Positions 8,738 through 18,187 of a stretch of 64,000 nt of DNA are shown in pieces. The DNA is taken from positions 123,943 to 187,942 of the forward strand of contig UEHQ01000006.1 of assembly GCA_900489925.1 (NCBI GenBank). The letters run 5' to 3'. Each line of letters opens with the position of its first letter. The stretch's first letter is position 1. The notes under the pieces are model-generated. The model saw only the letters and a list, made by a program, of their open reading frames with translations, ran no database searches and was not told the DNA's origin. A program made the position numbers and the translations under genes. The stretch is from Hyphomicrobiales bacterium (GTDB lineage Bacteria > Pseudomonadota > Alphaproteobacteria > Rhizobiales > Rhizobiaceae).

Positions 8738-9085
8738 ATGTCCAATCTGATTTCGTTTTCACTTGGTGATGCCGCAACAATTGCGGCCGCTGCGGCATTC
8801 CTCGTCGGCAGCGTCGTCAACGCTACGGCTCGCAAACCGATCCGCGAAGAATTCGTCCGCTACGGATTTCCGTGGTGGTGGTGCTGGGTCACTGCACTGC
8901 TTGAATTCATGACAGCCGTTCTGCTGGTAATGCGCCCGACTTTCGCGATTGGCGCAGCGCTTGGGGTATGCGTCATGGTCGCCGCGATCTTTGCTGTGGT
9001 CCGAGCGCGCGACTTTCGCCACATCCCGCCACCAGCAGCATTCCTGCTGCTTCTGTTGATCGCGGTAGTCGTACAGTTACGATAG
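8738..9085 (+). CDS. DoxX-like small integral membrane protein
   Basis: A 115-residue protein with four predicted membrane helices (about 9-28, 47-65, 67-88 and 95-114) and a short RKPIREEFVRYGFPWWW motif between the first two, which is the pattern of DoxX-like family proteins. Its role is unknown; such proteins often sit beside TetR regulators and are induced by small hydrophobic compounds. The promoter and operator upstream indicate control by the divergent TetR gene. Nothing identifiable follows it for several kilobases. Confidence 0.65.
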   Translation: MSNLISFSLGDAATIAAAAAFLVGSVVNATARKPIREEFVRYGFPWWWCWVTALLEFMTAVLLVMRPTFAIGAALGVCVMVAAIFAVVRARDFRHIPPPAAFLLLLLIAVVVQLR

Positions 9086-9351
9086 CCTCGACTGCGAGAA
9101 GCACAACAAAGGTTTAATATCGCGCACCCGGATCAACTCAGGCGTTTGGTGTCAAATAATCAGATCGTACAGCCCGGCCCCCTAGAGTGATCGACCATTG
9201 GGACCGCGATCACCGACCCGCCATCGATAGTGGCCGCCAACCCGACTCGCAACAAACCTTGCGAACATGGGTGTTCCCCAAGGGGACAATCGAATCCTTG
9301 GCGATCATTCCATGCGTTTTCAGCGCATTGACGACGTCTTTGGCCTCTTGC

Positions 9352-9495
9352 TCGGCGGATCGGGCGCGCGACAGCATGTTCGGCCTGATGAAGACCTGCC
9401 AAAAGCTTGGTCTGTCGTTCTGGTACTATCTTGGCGATCGGCTGGGCATGGGTGACGACGATCATCCTATTCCGCCCTCCCTTCCATCGTCCTAG
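9352..9495 (+). pseudogene. Possible C-terminal remnant of an insertion-sequence transposase
   Basis: About 48 codons resembling the tail of rhizobial transposases: DRARDSMFGLMKTCQKLG, then LSFWYYLGDRLG, a short linker and IPPSLPS before the stop. The sequence upstream in the same frame does not look like a transposase core, so only the 3' end survives. Family assignment (possibly IS66-like) rests on memory of similar tails and is weak. Confidence 0.35.
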
Positions 9496-10319
9496 CGCAG
9501 GGCCGACGCTTTTCCGCTGCTCATTGTGCCGGCAGTGCCACCAGATCAGCCCCGCTTACCTCTGGACGGGCATTGGAACGATACCGTAATCCATTGAAAT
9601 CATGGTAAACACGGAATTAACCAGAAGCAATATGAATGAATCATTCTGTTGCTGCAGACGATTCTGGGCTGGGTATTCAATTATCGATAATGATCGGTTA
9701 TCGCCGGTATTTGATTTCGAGTCGCAAATCGGGGGCAGCAAAGCACCGCCGCCATGACCGTCTACGGCGAGACCATAGTTCTGCATGGCGGCAATCTGCC
9801 CCTGGTCCTGCCGATCGGGTGCGCACCCATCATATCACTGAAAACGACCGGCAAGCGGACCACGTCGTCCTGGCCCATACCAAAGCACGCCCCCCGCGAT
9901 TGTCGATGCCAACCGCCGCTATTTTGCCGACTAGGTGACCGCATAGCCGCTCTCACCGAGATCAAACGGACGCGACGGCTTTATCGAGCGGGGCGGCTTG
10001 CGGCGGCAAGACCTGGTGATCATACCGGAGCAAATGCAAACCGAGACACCGCGCCTTCTACGAGCGGTGCCACCAATCAAACCTTGCCGCGGTGGTGGCG
10101 GGATGCAAAGCCGCGGACCAAAGCATGCACGGTGGTACCCGGCACCATTGCCACCGTCCCGCCGATCGGACGCCGGGACGAGCTCGCCGAGCTGTCAACT
10201 GACTACGCGATCACCTCTAGGATCCGCAGCGTAGAGAAGACGATCCAGATCAAGGAATGCCGGCCGCCGTCGCGGACAATTTGCGCAGCCAGGGGTTTCT
10301 CAGGGCCACGGGCCTGCAT

Positions 10320-10953
10320 AGGCCTGCAACGGTGCGCCGGCGCCTGGTGAGCTGGTCGACCTTGACCCACTGGCGTGGGGGCTCGAGGCGCCTTTACCTC
10401 CCCACCGCTGAGGGCGCCCGTTCTACTCGGAGTGCGCACCACATCGCGCCGGCGGCACAGAGGCGCTAATGCGGCCACCGGTGATGCCTCCCAAACTGTC
10501 GGCGACCTGTGAGACCGACAGCCGGCGCGACCGGCGTGACTGGGCCATCGTGATGGTGGCCAGCCTCCGGCGGTCGCCGGCGTAGCGAGGTCGCCGATCG
10601 AACGAGGTCGTCCACCTCACCGGGCGCCGCTGGAAGCGCTCAATGCCAGGCTGGCGGCGGCCAGGATCAACAAGGGAAGCGTCCTCAGAGGAATCGGGCA
10701 ATGGGAAATGCTGTCACAGAGTCCACTCGACCCGCAAATCGATCAATGCCATCATCATCAAGCAACACGCCACTATGGCCGGACTGGAGCCAGACGCGCA
10801 TGTCCTGTGGTCGGGTTACCGGACCGAACCCGGCAACCGCGGCATTCCCCTCCCCGAAGCGATGGCGCATTACGCCATCGCTCGGTCCAGCAAGCAACGA
10901 GTTACCTCAATAACGCGACGTGGCGGAGTGGCGGGACAGTCCGCATACTGTAG
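10320..10953 (+). pseudogene. Decayed tyrosine recombinase (phage-integrase family)
   Basis: Conserved pieces of a rhizobial site-specific integrase occur in the right order but in different frames. ATVRRRLVSWSTLTHWRG begins at about 10326. LSATCETDSRRDRRDWAIVM follows at about 10490, with the RRSE region and the core behind it largely deleted. ARINKGSVLRGIGQW is at about 10660, and AGLEP to GNRGIPLPEAM runs from about 10780 to 10860. After a frameshift, RHRSVQQATSYLNNATWRSG closes the gene at about 10880-10940. The catalytic HxxR motif (usually HGLRSGY) reads HVLWSGY at about 10799-10819, so the arginine is lost. No functional protein can be made. It identifies the zone as a former mobile element. 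Confidence 0.75.
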
Positions 10954-11707
10954 CCTTCAGACAGACGCTACGTCGATGATATCGGAGATAACGAATTGCG
11001 CTTCGGGGCACAGAGCAGCATTGAAGCGACCCTGGACAGAAACACGCGTCCTACCGTTTCGTCAGAGATGGCGCCGGCTTCGCTCGCTACGCCGGCTCTA
11101 GGGAGGTCGAACTTTTGGCGCATACCGATGTGGCGACAGAATGTTTTCACGGACGGTCAACTCTGGCGTAACAATGAGGCAGCTGGCAAGGTTCACCGGT
11201 CAGTCACCGTGCAACCGGTTCAAGCAGTACCCAGCAAACCTTTGGATAAAGCGGCAAGTGGCATTCGTCGGGCTTGCTAACAAGCGGCAAGCCGAGTCCC
11301 GGCTGCCTCAACCTACGCCGGGAGCGCTGGCCCTGAGGCGGCACGTACGCTAACGCCGCGAACTCTCAGGATTGAGTGGCGCAGGCAAACGTCAACCCGC
11401 CATGCCGGGTCACGCCGTCAGCTTCTAGGTTAGCGCTCTGGGTGATCAAACAAAAATGAGGTACCGTTTGGATCCCGTAAGAAGCGGCGCCCCTATTCTT
11501 GGCGCCAAACTGAACCCACGCCTGCGAAAGCCTGACGGCGCGACCTGATGCGGGATGCCGTCGCGATTGGTCGAGTGGCTTCAAGCTGAGGGCTATTGCT
11601 GGCATCAGGCCGGCGCCTTCATGTTTATCTCCGGTCGCCGGCATCCGAGCCAACGGTTGCTTTCAGCTCGCCTGTCGATTGACTTGCGGCACACGTGCCC
11701 CGGATGG

Positions 11708-11739
11708 CGAGCGACCTTGTCAGCTGACAGGGTCGCTCG
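11708..11739. repeat. 32-bp palindrome centred on TGTCAGCTGACA
   Basis: The arms, beginning CGAGCGACC and ending GGTCGCTCG, are complementary across 16 bp except for one pair. The central 12 bp, TGTCAGCTGACA (11719-11730), are a perfect palindrome that recurs at 11875-11886. As RNA it would form a very stable hairpin. It may be a transposon or recombinase end, or a dispersed intergenic repeat. Confidence 0.6.
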
Positions 11740-11870
11740 GATTCGACAACTCACCGGTTGTGGCGGATACGCGGGGGCCTGCCGATCTCGAGAGATGCGT
11801 CCAGGAGCGCGAATACCTGAGGGGTAGCTAGCGGGACCAGTGCTGCTGAGCAACTCAGCCGGCGAATGAA

Positions 11871-11891
11871 AACCTGTCAGCTGACAAGGTT
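11871..11891. repeat. Second copy of the TGTCAGCTGACA palindrome with AACC/GGTT arms
   Basis: The core TGTCAGCTGACA (11875-11886) is flanked by AACC on the left and AGGTT on the right, so the inverted symmetry continues with one extra base. It lies 156 bp from the first copy. Two copies of a 12-bp perfect palindrome in a stretch without genes are unlikely by chance and probably share an origin. Confidence 0.55.
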
Positions 11892-13649
11892 GCACAATCT
11901 GATGACGTGGTAGGAGCCTCGATTGCAGACTCCCCTATGGAAGGTGTGAAGGCGACCGGGTTGCATCCAGCCGCGACCAGTGCACCTTGGGGCAGCGCCA
12001 GAGTGAACTATGCTGACATCGCCCCAACGGGGTCGATGATCCGCCTGCTGCTCGTCCGAGTGTGCTTGGAAGATGCTGCGGAATGCGAAGGAAATAGCCG
12101 CCGACAGCAGCCGGGTAAATCTTTCTGATAGCGAGATAGGCTGGTGCACATAAGTCGCGGCAGTGGGGATGGAGCCAAGACCAGAAAGATGGAAGAAGAG
12201 TTCCCTACTTTTGTTCAACAGCCCGGCGAATTCCTTCGTTGTCGGTGAGGCCCCTCAGAGCCGCTCCTTGCGGGTTCGAAGGGGCTCAGTTTTGAGGTAT
12301 AGGCTGCGTTGGAGCAAGCAGCCGCTGTGTCCAGTGCATGAGGCGGCATCAGGCCGGAAGTTGGTGGCGCAGACCCGCTCAGAGCGGGGCTCGTCTGCGG
12401 ACCCGAACAGAAGGGCTACCAACGACAGTTCGCAAGACAATGCTTGCAGAAGGAACTTGCCTGTGGTGAAACCCGATCACCTGAAGGAGGGAATGGGTGA
12501 TAACGCGGTTCGGTTCTCGGTGAGCTTGGCAAAGTAGGTCCGTTGCTCGTGATCGCCAACTGAAGAGAGTTTGTCCAAGATCTGGCGCGCGAGAATCTCG
12601 CCGGCGATCAGCGAACTGGATGCGCCGCAGGAAGCGGCGCGGCATTTCCCTTACAGAGCACTCTGGCATTGGCCCGGATTGAGTGCAAAAGGCGGCGCCC
12701 GAAGCGTTCGTGGCGCCTTGAGGAGGCTTTGCCCAATGTTCATGGGCTATAGCCATAGCGGAACCGGCGAGTAGTGCTAGCCCCGCGCGTGCGCACCGTG
12801 GCGACATATCGCGGCATGCCGGGACAGGGGGTAGCGGCGGAATGCGAGAAGTTGTCGTTACTCGTTCGCGATGGTGTATGCAGAGCTGACGTGAGAGCTT
12901 GTAAGGAGCGGGTCAGTCCCTACGACCCGGAATCCTGCTGGCGCATTCCCCGCTCCGCGCTCGTCCATCTACCCGGGCCCGACGGTACCGGCGCTCTGCA
13001 CATTTGCAAAAGAAGTCTGCGCTCGCCTGCCCACAACTGCGCCGAATTGGGCTCGTTGGGAGGAGGGAAGGGCTCAGCACAATATCCAGTAGCTTCTCCA
13101 TGTAGGCGCGAAATGGGAGACCGTGCCACGCAACACGGCTCAAATTGTCTCGCATGGACGCCTCTAGCGACCAACTCGCAGCTGACGCGCGGTCCCTACT
13201 GAACGAGTTTCCGGATCGCCTTGGTGTTCGGGGGCACCAACCTCCAGGCGGATGACAAATCTCCCCGATTAGCAGTGGGCATGCCGATGGTGGCAGAAAT
13301 AAACAATGCGATAACTTCTCATTAATGGTCTGTTTTCCATGATATCAATGCCTTGACATCTCGCTAGGGGTCCGCCGGATACGTCAGCGGCGGGGTTTGG
13401 CGACTGCGTGGTCTGACGCTAACATTTCCGTTGGTTTGACTGGCTGTGTACGCAGGCGTGGCTCGCATTTGACGGCCCGCCTGATCGCTCCGGACTTTCT
13501 AGGGGTGGAGGCCGGTATGCCTTTCTGCTTGCCGCGGAGAGTCCATGCGAGCCCTTCTCGATCTTTCCCCGTCCGGAAAGACAGAACATTGAATCATGAG
13601 AAGTCTAGTAGTCGCTTGCCACCGGGAGCCCCCTAGGCGCAGCGTTAGC

Positions 13650-14500
13650 GAGTTGACGTTCTTGGTCGGCCTCACGGTGGAGGGTCTGCCGGCCGGTGAA
13701 CGCACAGCTTGGAGTAAGCGGGGGGCAAGGCCCGCCATCGCGGGGAAGGGGATGGCTGTTTGCTCATCTGCTCGAAGCAGAAGAAGCTGGTGAGAGGGGA
13801 GGGGAGTGACGAAGCGGTCAAATCGCGCGTCTGCCGAAAGGGGCAGCAACGCTAGGCCGGCCTCCGGCCATTCGATCCTGGCCTGTCCGTCCCAGCCGGC
13901 AAAAACGTCATTCAGCCACCGGTTCGGCAGCGCCGCGCCACCAAATTAAAGTTCGGCGGTGTGGGCTCTGCGGTCTCGGACAGGTGTTTTTTGCGTTCCC
14001 ACCACTGACGCTGATCGCAGGCGGAGAGGCGAGTTCAGGCGCGCGGGTAAAATTTGCGGGAAAGCTCGGGCCGTAGGGTAAGGTTTCTGGGCTGTTCAGA
14101 ACGGTGAACGCGATGATCAGGTGATTGGCGATAAGCGTGACGGTTTCCGCCGCCTCCTAGGCGAAGGGGGAAGGAGGAGGGGAGGTGGGGCCGCGTCCTT
14201 CTTGCATCGTAGAACGATGGTGCGGGTGGTGTTGTTCGACAGTCCAGCGCTGGAGCCAGCCGTCGCTATGCAGGACAGCGGATCGGCGGTGCTTGGTACC
14301 AGCGTGTAATCCTGCCCCTTCGGCTGTCGAAAGGACGGAGGCACATAGTCGTCTGCACACAAATTGCGTTTCACGACCCCGGCGGAGGGTAGTTAGAGGA
14401 AGAGGATGCAGTGCCATTCGGCCGGGAGGACAGAACCGCCGAGCGCGCCCACTTTGACCGTGAGCCCATCCTTTTCCAGCCGGATGGCATCGCCGGTCAT
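13650..14500 (-). pseudogene. Frameshifted aldose 1-epimerase (mutarotase), last gene of the AraFGH-type operon
   Basis: An ATG at 14500, four bases after the permease stop, opens a frame (MTGDAIRLEKDGLTVKVGAL, then GGSVLPAEW) that ends at a stop at 14393-14395. Further epimerase pieces follow in shifting frames. SDGWLQRWTVEQ lies near 14250, and NHLIIAFTVLNSPE appears after a TVTL stretch near 14100. LPNRWLNDVFAGWDGQARIEW is near 13900 and LSADARFDRFVT near 13830. At least three frame breaks make it non-functional. It was clearly part of the sugar transport operon, and a galactose/arabinose-type substrate is consistent with an epimerase here. The 3' end is approximate. Confidence 0.8.
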
Positions 14501-14504
14501 GACG

Positions 14505-15455
14505 TCAGCTGCGCCGGCCGGCAGCGGCCGAGCGCAGGTTGTCAAGCAGTACGGCGAGCAGCAGGATCAGGCCACGCACGACATACTGGTAGAAGGCCTG
14601 GATATTGAGGAGGTTCATGACATTCTCGGCAATGCCCATGATGAGCACGCCGACGATGACGCCCGTCATGGCTGCCCTGCCGCCGGCAAGCGAGACGCCA
14701 CCGAGGACGCAAGCGGAGATGACCGAAAGCTCGAGGCCTGTTGCGGCATTCGGCTGGCCGGATGTGATGCGCGAGGCGAGGAGGACGCCGGCGACAGCGC
14801 AGACGAGACCCTGCAGCGCGAAGATCCAGATCCTCATGTTCAAGACGTTGACACCGGCCAGGCGCGATGCCTCAGGGTTGCCGCCGATCGCCAGCGTATT
14901 CTTGCCAAAGACCGTGCGGTTCAGCACGAAGCCGAAGACGAGGAAGAAGAGGGCCATGACCCAGATCGGCGTCGGGATGCCGAGGAATTTGGACAGCGCC
15001 AGCTGGTAGAAGCCGGGATCGTTGATGCCCACGGCCCTGCCATCCGAAGCGATGAGGGCAAGGCCGCGCACGATCTGCATGGTAGCAAGCGTCGTGATCA
15101 GCGCGTTGATCCGAAAGCGGGCGATGACGACGCCATTGACGAGACCGACGGCTCCGCCGCACACCAGCGCGGCGAGGAGGCCGATGATGATCGAGCCAGA
15201 GGCGTTCGAGGCCATCACGGCGACCATGCCGGAAAAGGCAACGGTGGAGCCGACGGACAGGTCGAAGTCACGCGAGGCGAGGCAGAACATCATCGTGCAG
15301 GCGACGATGCCGATCGTCACCACCGACTGCAGCAGGCCCAGCATGTTGCGCTCGGTCAGGAAGTTCGGAACGGTCAGCGCCACGATGGCGAAGGCGACGG
15401 CGAAGATGACGACGAGGCCTTGCTCGCCGAGGAGGAGTTTTTTCAAAGACGTCAT
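14505..15455 (-). CDS. araH: Sugar ABC transporter permease (AraH-like)
   Basis: A 316-residue permease of the ribose/arabinose family with about eight to ten membrane helices. It carries DFDLSVGS (about 65), INALITTLATMQIVRGLA (about 117-134), GKNTLAIGGNPEASRLAGV and ISACVLGGVSLAGG, which correspond closely to E. coli AraH. It overlaps the upstream ATPase gene by four bases and was followed by a now broken epimerase gene. It should form a homodimeric channel in the inner membrane for a monosaccharide bound by the 17051-18034 protein. Confidence 0.88.
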   Translation of the reverse strand: MTSLKKLLLGEQGLVVIFAVAFAIVALTVPNFLTERNMLGLLQSVVTIGIVACTMMFCLASRDFDLSVGSTVAFSGMVAVMASNASGSIIIGLLAALVCGGAVGLVNGVVIARFRINALITTLATMQIVRGLALIASDGRAVGINDPGFYQLALSKFLGIPTPIWVMALFFLVFGFVLNRTVFGKNTLAIGGNPEASRLAGVNVLNMRIWIFALQGLVCAVAGVLLASRITSGQPNAATGLELSVISACVLGGVSLAGGRAAMTGVIVGVLIMGIAENVMNLLNIQAFYQYVVRGLILLLAVLLDNLRSAAAGRRS

Positions 15456-16984
15456 CGAGACGGGACCTGCTGGTTGGGGAGTTCGCTGGCGTTGGCCACA
15501 TCGGGAAGGGCAGCGGCGAGGATGCGGCGTTCATCGAAATCGGCGCGGGCGACGTCCGCGGCGACGCGACCTTGGCACATGACAAGGATGCGGTCGGTGA
15601 TCCCCATGACCTCGGGCAGTTCGCTTGAGATCACCACGATCGCCATTCCCCGCCCCGCGAGTTCATAGAGGATTTCGTAGATCTCGGACTTGGCGCCAAC
15701 ATCGATGCCGCGTGTGGGCTCGTCGATGATGAGAACCTTCACGCCTTGTTCTGAAAGCCACCTACCGAGGATGACCTTCTGCTGATTGCCACCGGAAAGG
15801 TTGACGATGTCCTGCTTTCGAGAGGGCGTACGGACACGCAGTTTGGCGATGAAGCGCTCGGCAAGCTCCGCTTCCCTCTTCGGCTGAAGAATGCCGAAGG
15901 GCGAGAAGTGGCGGCGCGAGGAGATCGCCATGTTTTCCTCGATGTTACGGCCCTGCACGATACCGTCGAACTTGCGATCCTCGGGGCAAAGCACAATGCC
16001 GGCGCGGATGGAATGCGGCGGGCTATCCGGCGCGACTGTGCTGCCATCGACGCTGACGGTGCCTTGCGACCGACTGTCGGCGCCGTAGACCAGGCGCGCC
16101 ATTTCGCTGCGACCGGCGCCGATGAGGCCGAAGAAACCAAGGATCTCACCCTGGCGGACGGAGAAGCTGATCGGCGCGCGCAGTTTGCGGCCAGCGAGGG
16201 CCTTCACCTCCAGCCGGGCAGGGCCCTGCTCACGCGGGCGAAACCCCCAGATGTTGGAGATCTCGCGGCCGACCATCTCGGCGATGATCTGTTCGCGCGT
16301 CGTCTTGGCGATGTCGGGATGATGGGCGGCGAGCTTGCCATCGCGCAAAACGGTGAGGCTGTCGCAAAGGCGAAAGATCTCATCGAGACGATGGGAGACG
16401 TAGAGGATGACCTTGCCCTGCGCGCGGAGCCGATCGATCAGTGAGAACAGAATTTCGCTTTCGCGTGACGACAGCGACGAGGTCGGCTCGTCCAGCGCGA
16501 TGACGCGCGCATCGGCCATCACGGCCTTGGCGATTTCGACCATCTGGCGCTCGCCGATCGAAAGTGATGCAACCTTGGCGGTGGGCTCGATATCGATGCC
16601 GATCTCCGCCAGCTTCTCCTTCACCACCGCGATGAGACGCGTGCGATCGATGACGCCGGCCCGACCGGGAAAACGGCCCAGCCAGAGATTTTCGGCGACC
16701 GTCAGCTCGGGCACGAGCTGGAGTTCCTGGTGGATGACGATGACGCCGGCCTCGAAGGCATCGCGCACCGAACGATAGTGCTGCGGCGTGCCGGCAATGA
16801 CAATCTCGCCGGTATCGGCGGACTGGTCGCCGGAAAGGACGCGGATGAGCGTCGATTTGCCCGCACCGTTTTCCCCCATCAGGCCGTGCACGGCGCCCTG
16901 CTTCACGGAGAAGGAAACATCCGCCAGCGCCTGCACGCCGGGATATCCCTTAGATATTGCCTTGAATTCGAGAAAGTCTTGCAT
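15452..16984 (-). CDS. araG: Sugar ABC transporter ATP-binding protein, two ABC domains (AraG-like)
   Basis: A 510-residue tandem ATPase of the monosaccharide family. Domain one (about 5-240) has Walker A GENGAGKSTLI, signature LSIGERQMV and Walker B VIALDEPTSSLSS. Domain two (about 255-495) has the degenerate Walker A GLIGAGRSEMA usual for this family, an intact signature LSGGNQQKV and Walker B LIIDEPTRGIDVG. It lies 66 bases after the binding-protein stop, and that gap contains a hairpin. GGGGTG about 12 bases upstream is a plausible ribosome-binding site. Confidence 0.88.
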   Translation of the reverse strand: MQDFLEFKAISKGYPGVQALADVSFSVKQGAVHGLMGENGAGKSTLIRVLSGDQSADTGEIVIAGTPQHYRSVRDAFEAGVIVIHQELQLVPELTVAENLWLGRFPGRAGVIDRTRLIAVVKEKLAEIGIDIEPTAKVASLSIGERQMVEIAKAVMADARVIALDEPTSSLSSRESEILFSLIDRLRAQGKVILYVSHRLDEIFRLCDSLTVLRDGKLAAHHPDIAKTTREQIIAEMVGREISNIWGFRPREQGPARLEVKALAGRKLRAPISFSVRQGEILGFFGLIGAGRSEMARLVYGADSRSQGTVSVDGSTVAPDSPPHSIRAGIVLCPEDRKFDGIVQGRNIEENMAISSRRHFSPFGILQPKREAELAERFIAKLRVRTPSRKQDIVNLSGGNQQKVILGRWLSEQGVKVLIIDEPTRGIDVGAKSEIYEILYELAGRGMAIVVISSELPEVMGITDRILVMCQGRVAADVARADFDERRILAAALPDVANASELPNQQVPSR

Positions 16985-17032
16985 GTCAGCACCCCGAAAG
17001 AGGCCCGGCGACCGAAAGCCGCCGGGCTGACA
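16984..17032 (-). promoter_or_regulatory. Intercistronic stem-loop after the AraF-like gene
   Basis: GCCCGGCG (17003-17010) pairs perfectly with CGCCGGGC (17020-17027) around a 9-base loop, just after the binding-protein stop on the minus strand. A competing outer repeat, TGTCAGC (16984-16990) with GCTGACA (17026-17032), would instead enclose the ATPase ribosome-binding region. The inner hairpin probably protects the upstream message; the alternative pairing could tune ATPase translation. Confidence 0.5.
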
Positions 17033-17050
17033 CCATTCTGAGGAGTGGAA

Positions 17051-18034
17051 TTATTCGATGCCCAAGTCCTTGCGCACCGTTTCATAGTTGTCACGCAGCG
17101 CGACCTGACCGGCGGTCAGGATCAGCTTTTCCGGTTCCTTGCCGTTGGCGACCCACTCATACATGTTGAGCGCGGTCTCGTAGCCATGGCGCTTCGGCGA
17201 GATGATCACGGTGCCGAAGAAGCCGGTGGCCGCAGGCTTCTTGAACTCGTTGATGGCCGAGTCCGCACCACCGATGCCGACGCCAATCATGCTGTCGGCG
17301 GCAATGCCGACGCTTTCGGTTGCGCGCACGGCGCCGAGCACGGCTTCGTCATTGAGGCCGACGGCGACCCAGTGCTTGATACCAGCGTTCTTGTTGAGCA
17401 CGACGGTTGCGGCGTTGAGCGCGGCTTCCGTGTCCGTCTTGGCCTGGGGAGCATCAAAGATGTTGGCCTCTGGGAACCCGGCGGCCTTCAGGATCGAAAG
17501 AGCGCCTTCGACACGATCGACGGCGGTCGGAAGCTGGTCATAAGAAACGCGGATCGCGCCGACGTCCTTCATGTCCCAGCCGCGCTTCTTGATCTCGTCG
17601 ACAATGGTCTGGCCGACGGCTTCGCCGATCTTGGTGGCCGAGATGCCCATATGGGCCACGTCTTCGATCGGGCTGCCATCGGCGTTGACGAGGCGGTCAT
17701 CGACGGTCATCAGCTTGAGATTGTTGGCGGCGGCCTTTGCGACAATGCCGGGGCCGAGCTTCACGTCAGGTGTGCAGATGATGAAGCCCTGCGCTCCCTG
17801 GGCGCCAAGGTTGTCGATCGCCGACTGAACCTTCTCGCCGTCTTCCGCACCGATCTTGACGAGGGTGAACCCCTTCTCCTTGGCGGCGACGTCGGCAAAC
17901 TTCCATTCGTCCTGGAACCACGGCTCTTCCGGCTGCTTGACGATGAAGCCGATCTTGACGTCGGCGGCATAGGCGGAGGTGGCTGCGAATACGGCGACGG
18001 TGCCAGCCAGGATGGCTGATTTAATAAATCCCAT
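17051..18034 (-). CDS. araF: Periplasmic sugar-binding protein (AraF-like)
   Basis: A 327-residue type-I periplasmic binding protein with a signal peptide ending at SAYA (about 23). The mature start KIGFIVKQPEEPWFQDEWKF parallels KLGFLVKQPEEPWFQTEWKF of E. coli AraF, and GFIICTPDVKLGPGIVAKA, ATKIGE and KHWVAVGLNDEAVLGAVRATE follow the same family. AraF-type proteins bind L-arabinose, D-galactose or D-fucose. The divergent D-galactonate dehydratase and sugar dehydrogenase point towards galactose here, but arabinose cannot be excluded. Confidence 0.87.
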   Translation of the reverse strand: MGFIKSAILAGTVAVFAATSAYAADVKIGFIVKQPEEPWFQDEWKFADVAAKEKGFTLVKIGAEDGEKVQSAIDNLGAQGAQGFIICTPDVKLGPGIVAKAAANNLKLMTVDDRLVNADGSPIEDVAHMGISATKIGEAVGQTIVDEIKKRGWDMKDVGAIRVSYDQLPTAVDRVEGALSILKAAGFPEANIFDAPQAKTDTEAALNAATVVLNKNAGIKHWVAVGLNDEAVLGAVRATESVGIAADSMIGVGIGGADSAINEFKKPAATGFFGTVIISPKRHGYETALNMYEWVANGKEPEKLILTAGQVALRDNYETVRKDLGIE

Positions 18035-18109
18035 TGTCTCTCTCCCAAATTGACTGCGCCTGCAGTGGCTCTGGATGTATCTCCTTTCATCATAATCGTC
18101 AATTGCGTT

Positions 18110-18139
18110 TGTATGATGAATTGTATATCAATGTATGAT
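18110..18139. promoter_or_regulatory. Operator-like repeats between the divergent AraF-like and FadR-type genes
   Basis: TGTATGAT occurs twice as a direct repeat (18110-18117 and 18132-18139), 22 bp apart, that is two helical turns. Between them ATTGTATATCAAT (18120-18132) is an imperfect palindrome of the kind bound by FadR/GntR regulators. This AT-rich block stands out in a GC-rich surrounding and is the only regulatory-looking DNA between the two transcription units. Binding by the 18188 gene product is inferred. Confidence 0.45.
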
Positions 18140-18187
18140 AGTGGTGCCGTGCTGATCTGACGATCGCCATATCAATCGAAAAAGGCT

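Larger units (their letters stand above)
9086..13650. other. Gene-poor decay zone
   Basis: About 4.6 kb without a convincing intact gene on either strand. Open frames are short, conflict with one another and have compositions typical of chance frames in GC-rich DNA. Recognisable contents are a possible transposase tail (9352-9495), a frameshifted tyrosine recombinase (10320-10953) and a pair of palindromes around 11.7-11.9 kb. On its right it runs into a decayed aldose 1-epimerase. I see nothing else identifiable at 10954-11700 or 11890-13650. The pattern suggests an old mobile insertion or recombination hot spot that has degenerated. Confidence 0.6.

Noticed and set aside
9754..10350. 198-codon open frame on the plus strand
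   Set aside because: Composition is chance-like and its end overlaps integrase relic blocks in a different frame; no recognisable domain.
12379..12807. 142-codon open frame on the minus strand
   Set aside because: No ribosome-binding site or family pattern; embedded in the decay zone.
14406..15668. 420-codon open frame on the plus strand
   Set aside because: It lies antisense to the AraH-like gene, has an extremely charged, repetitive composition and no family resemblance; the minus strand carries clear permease motifs.
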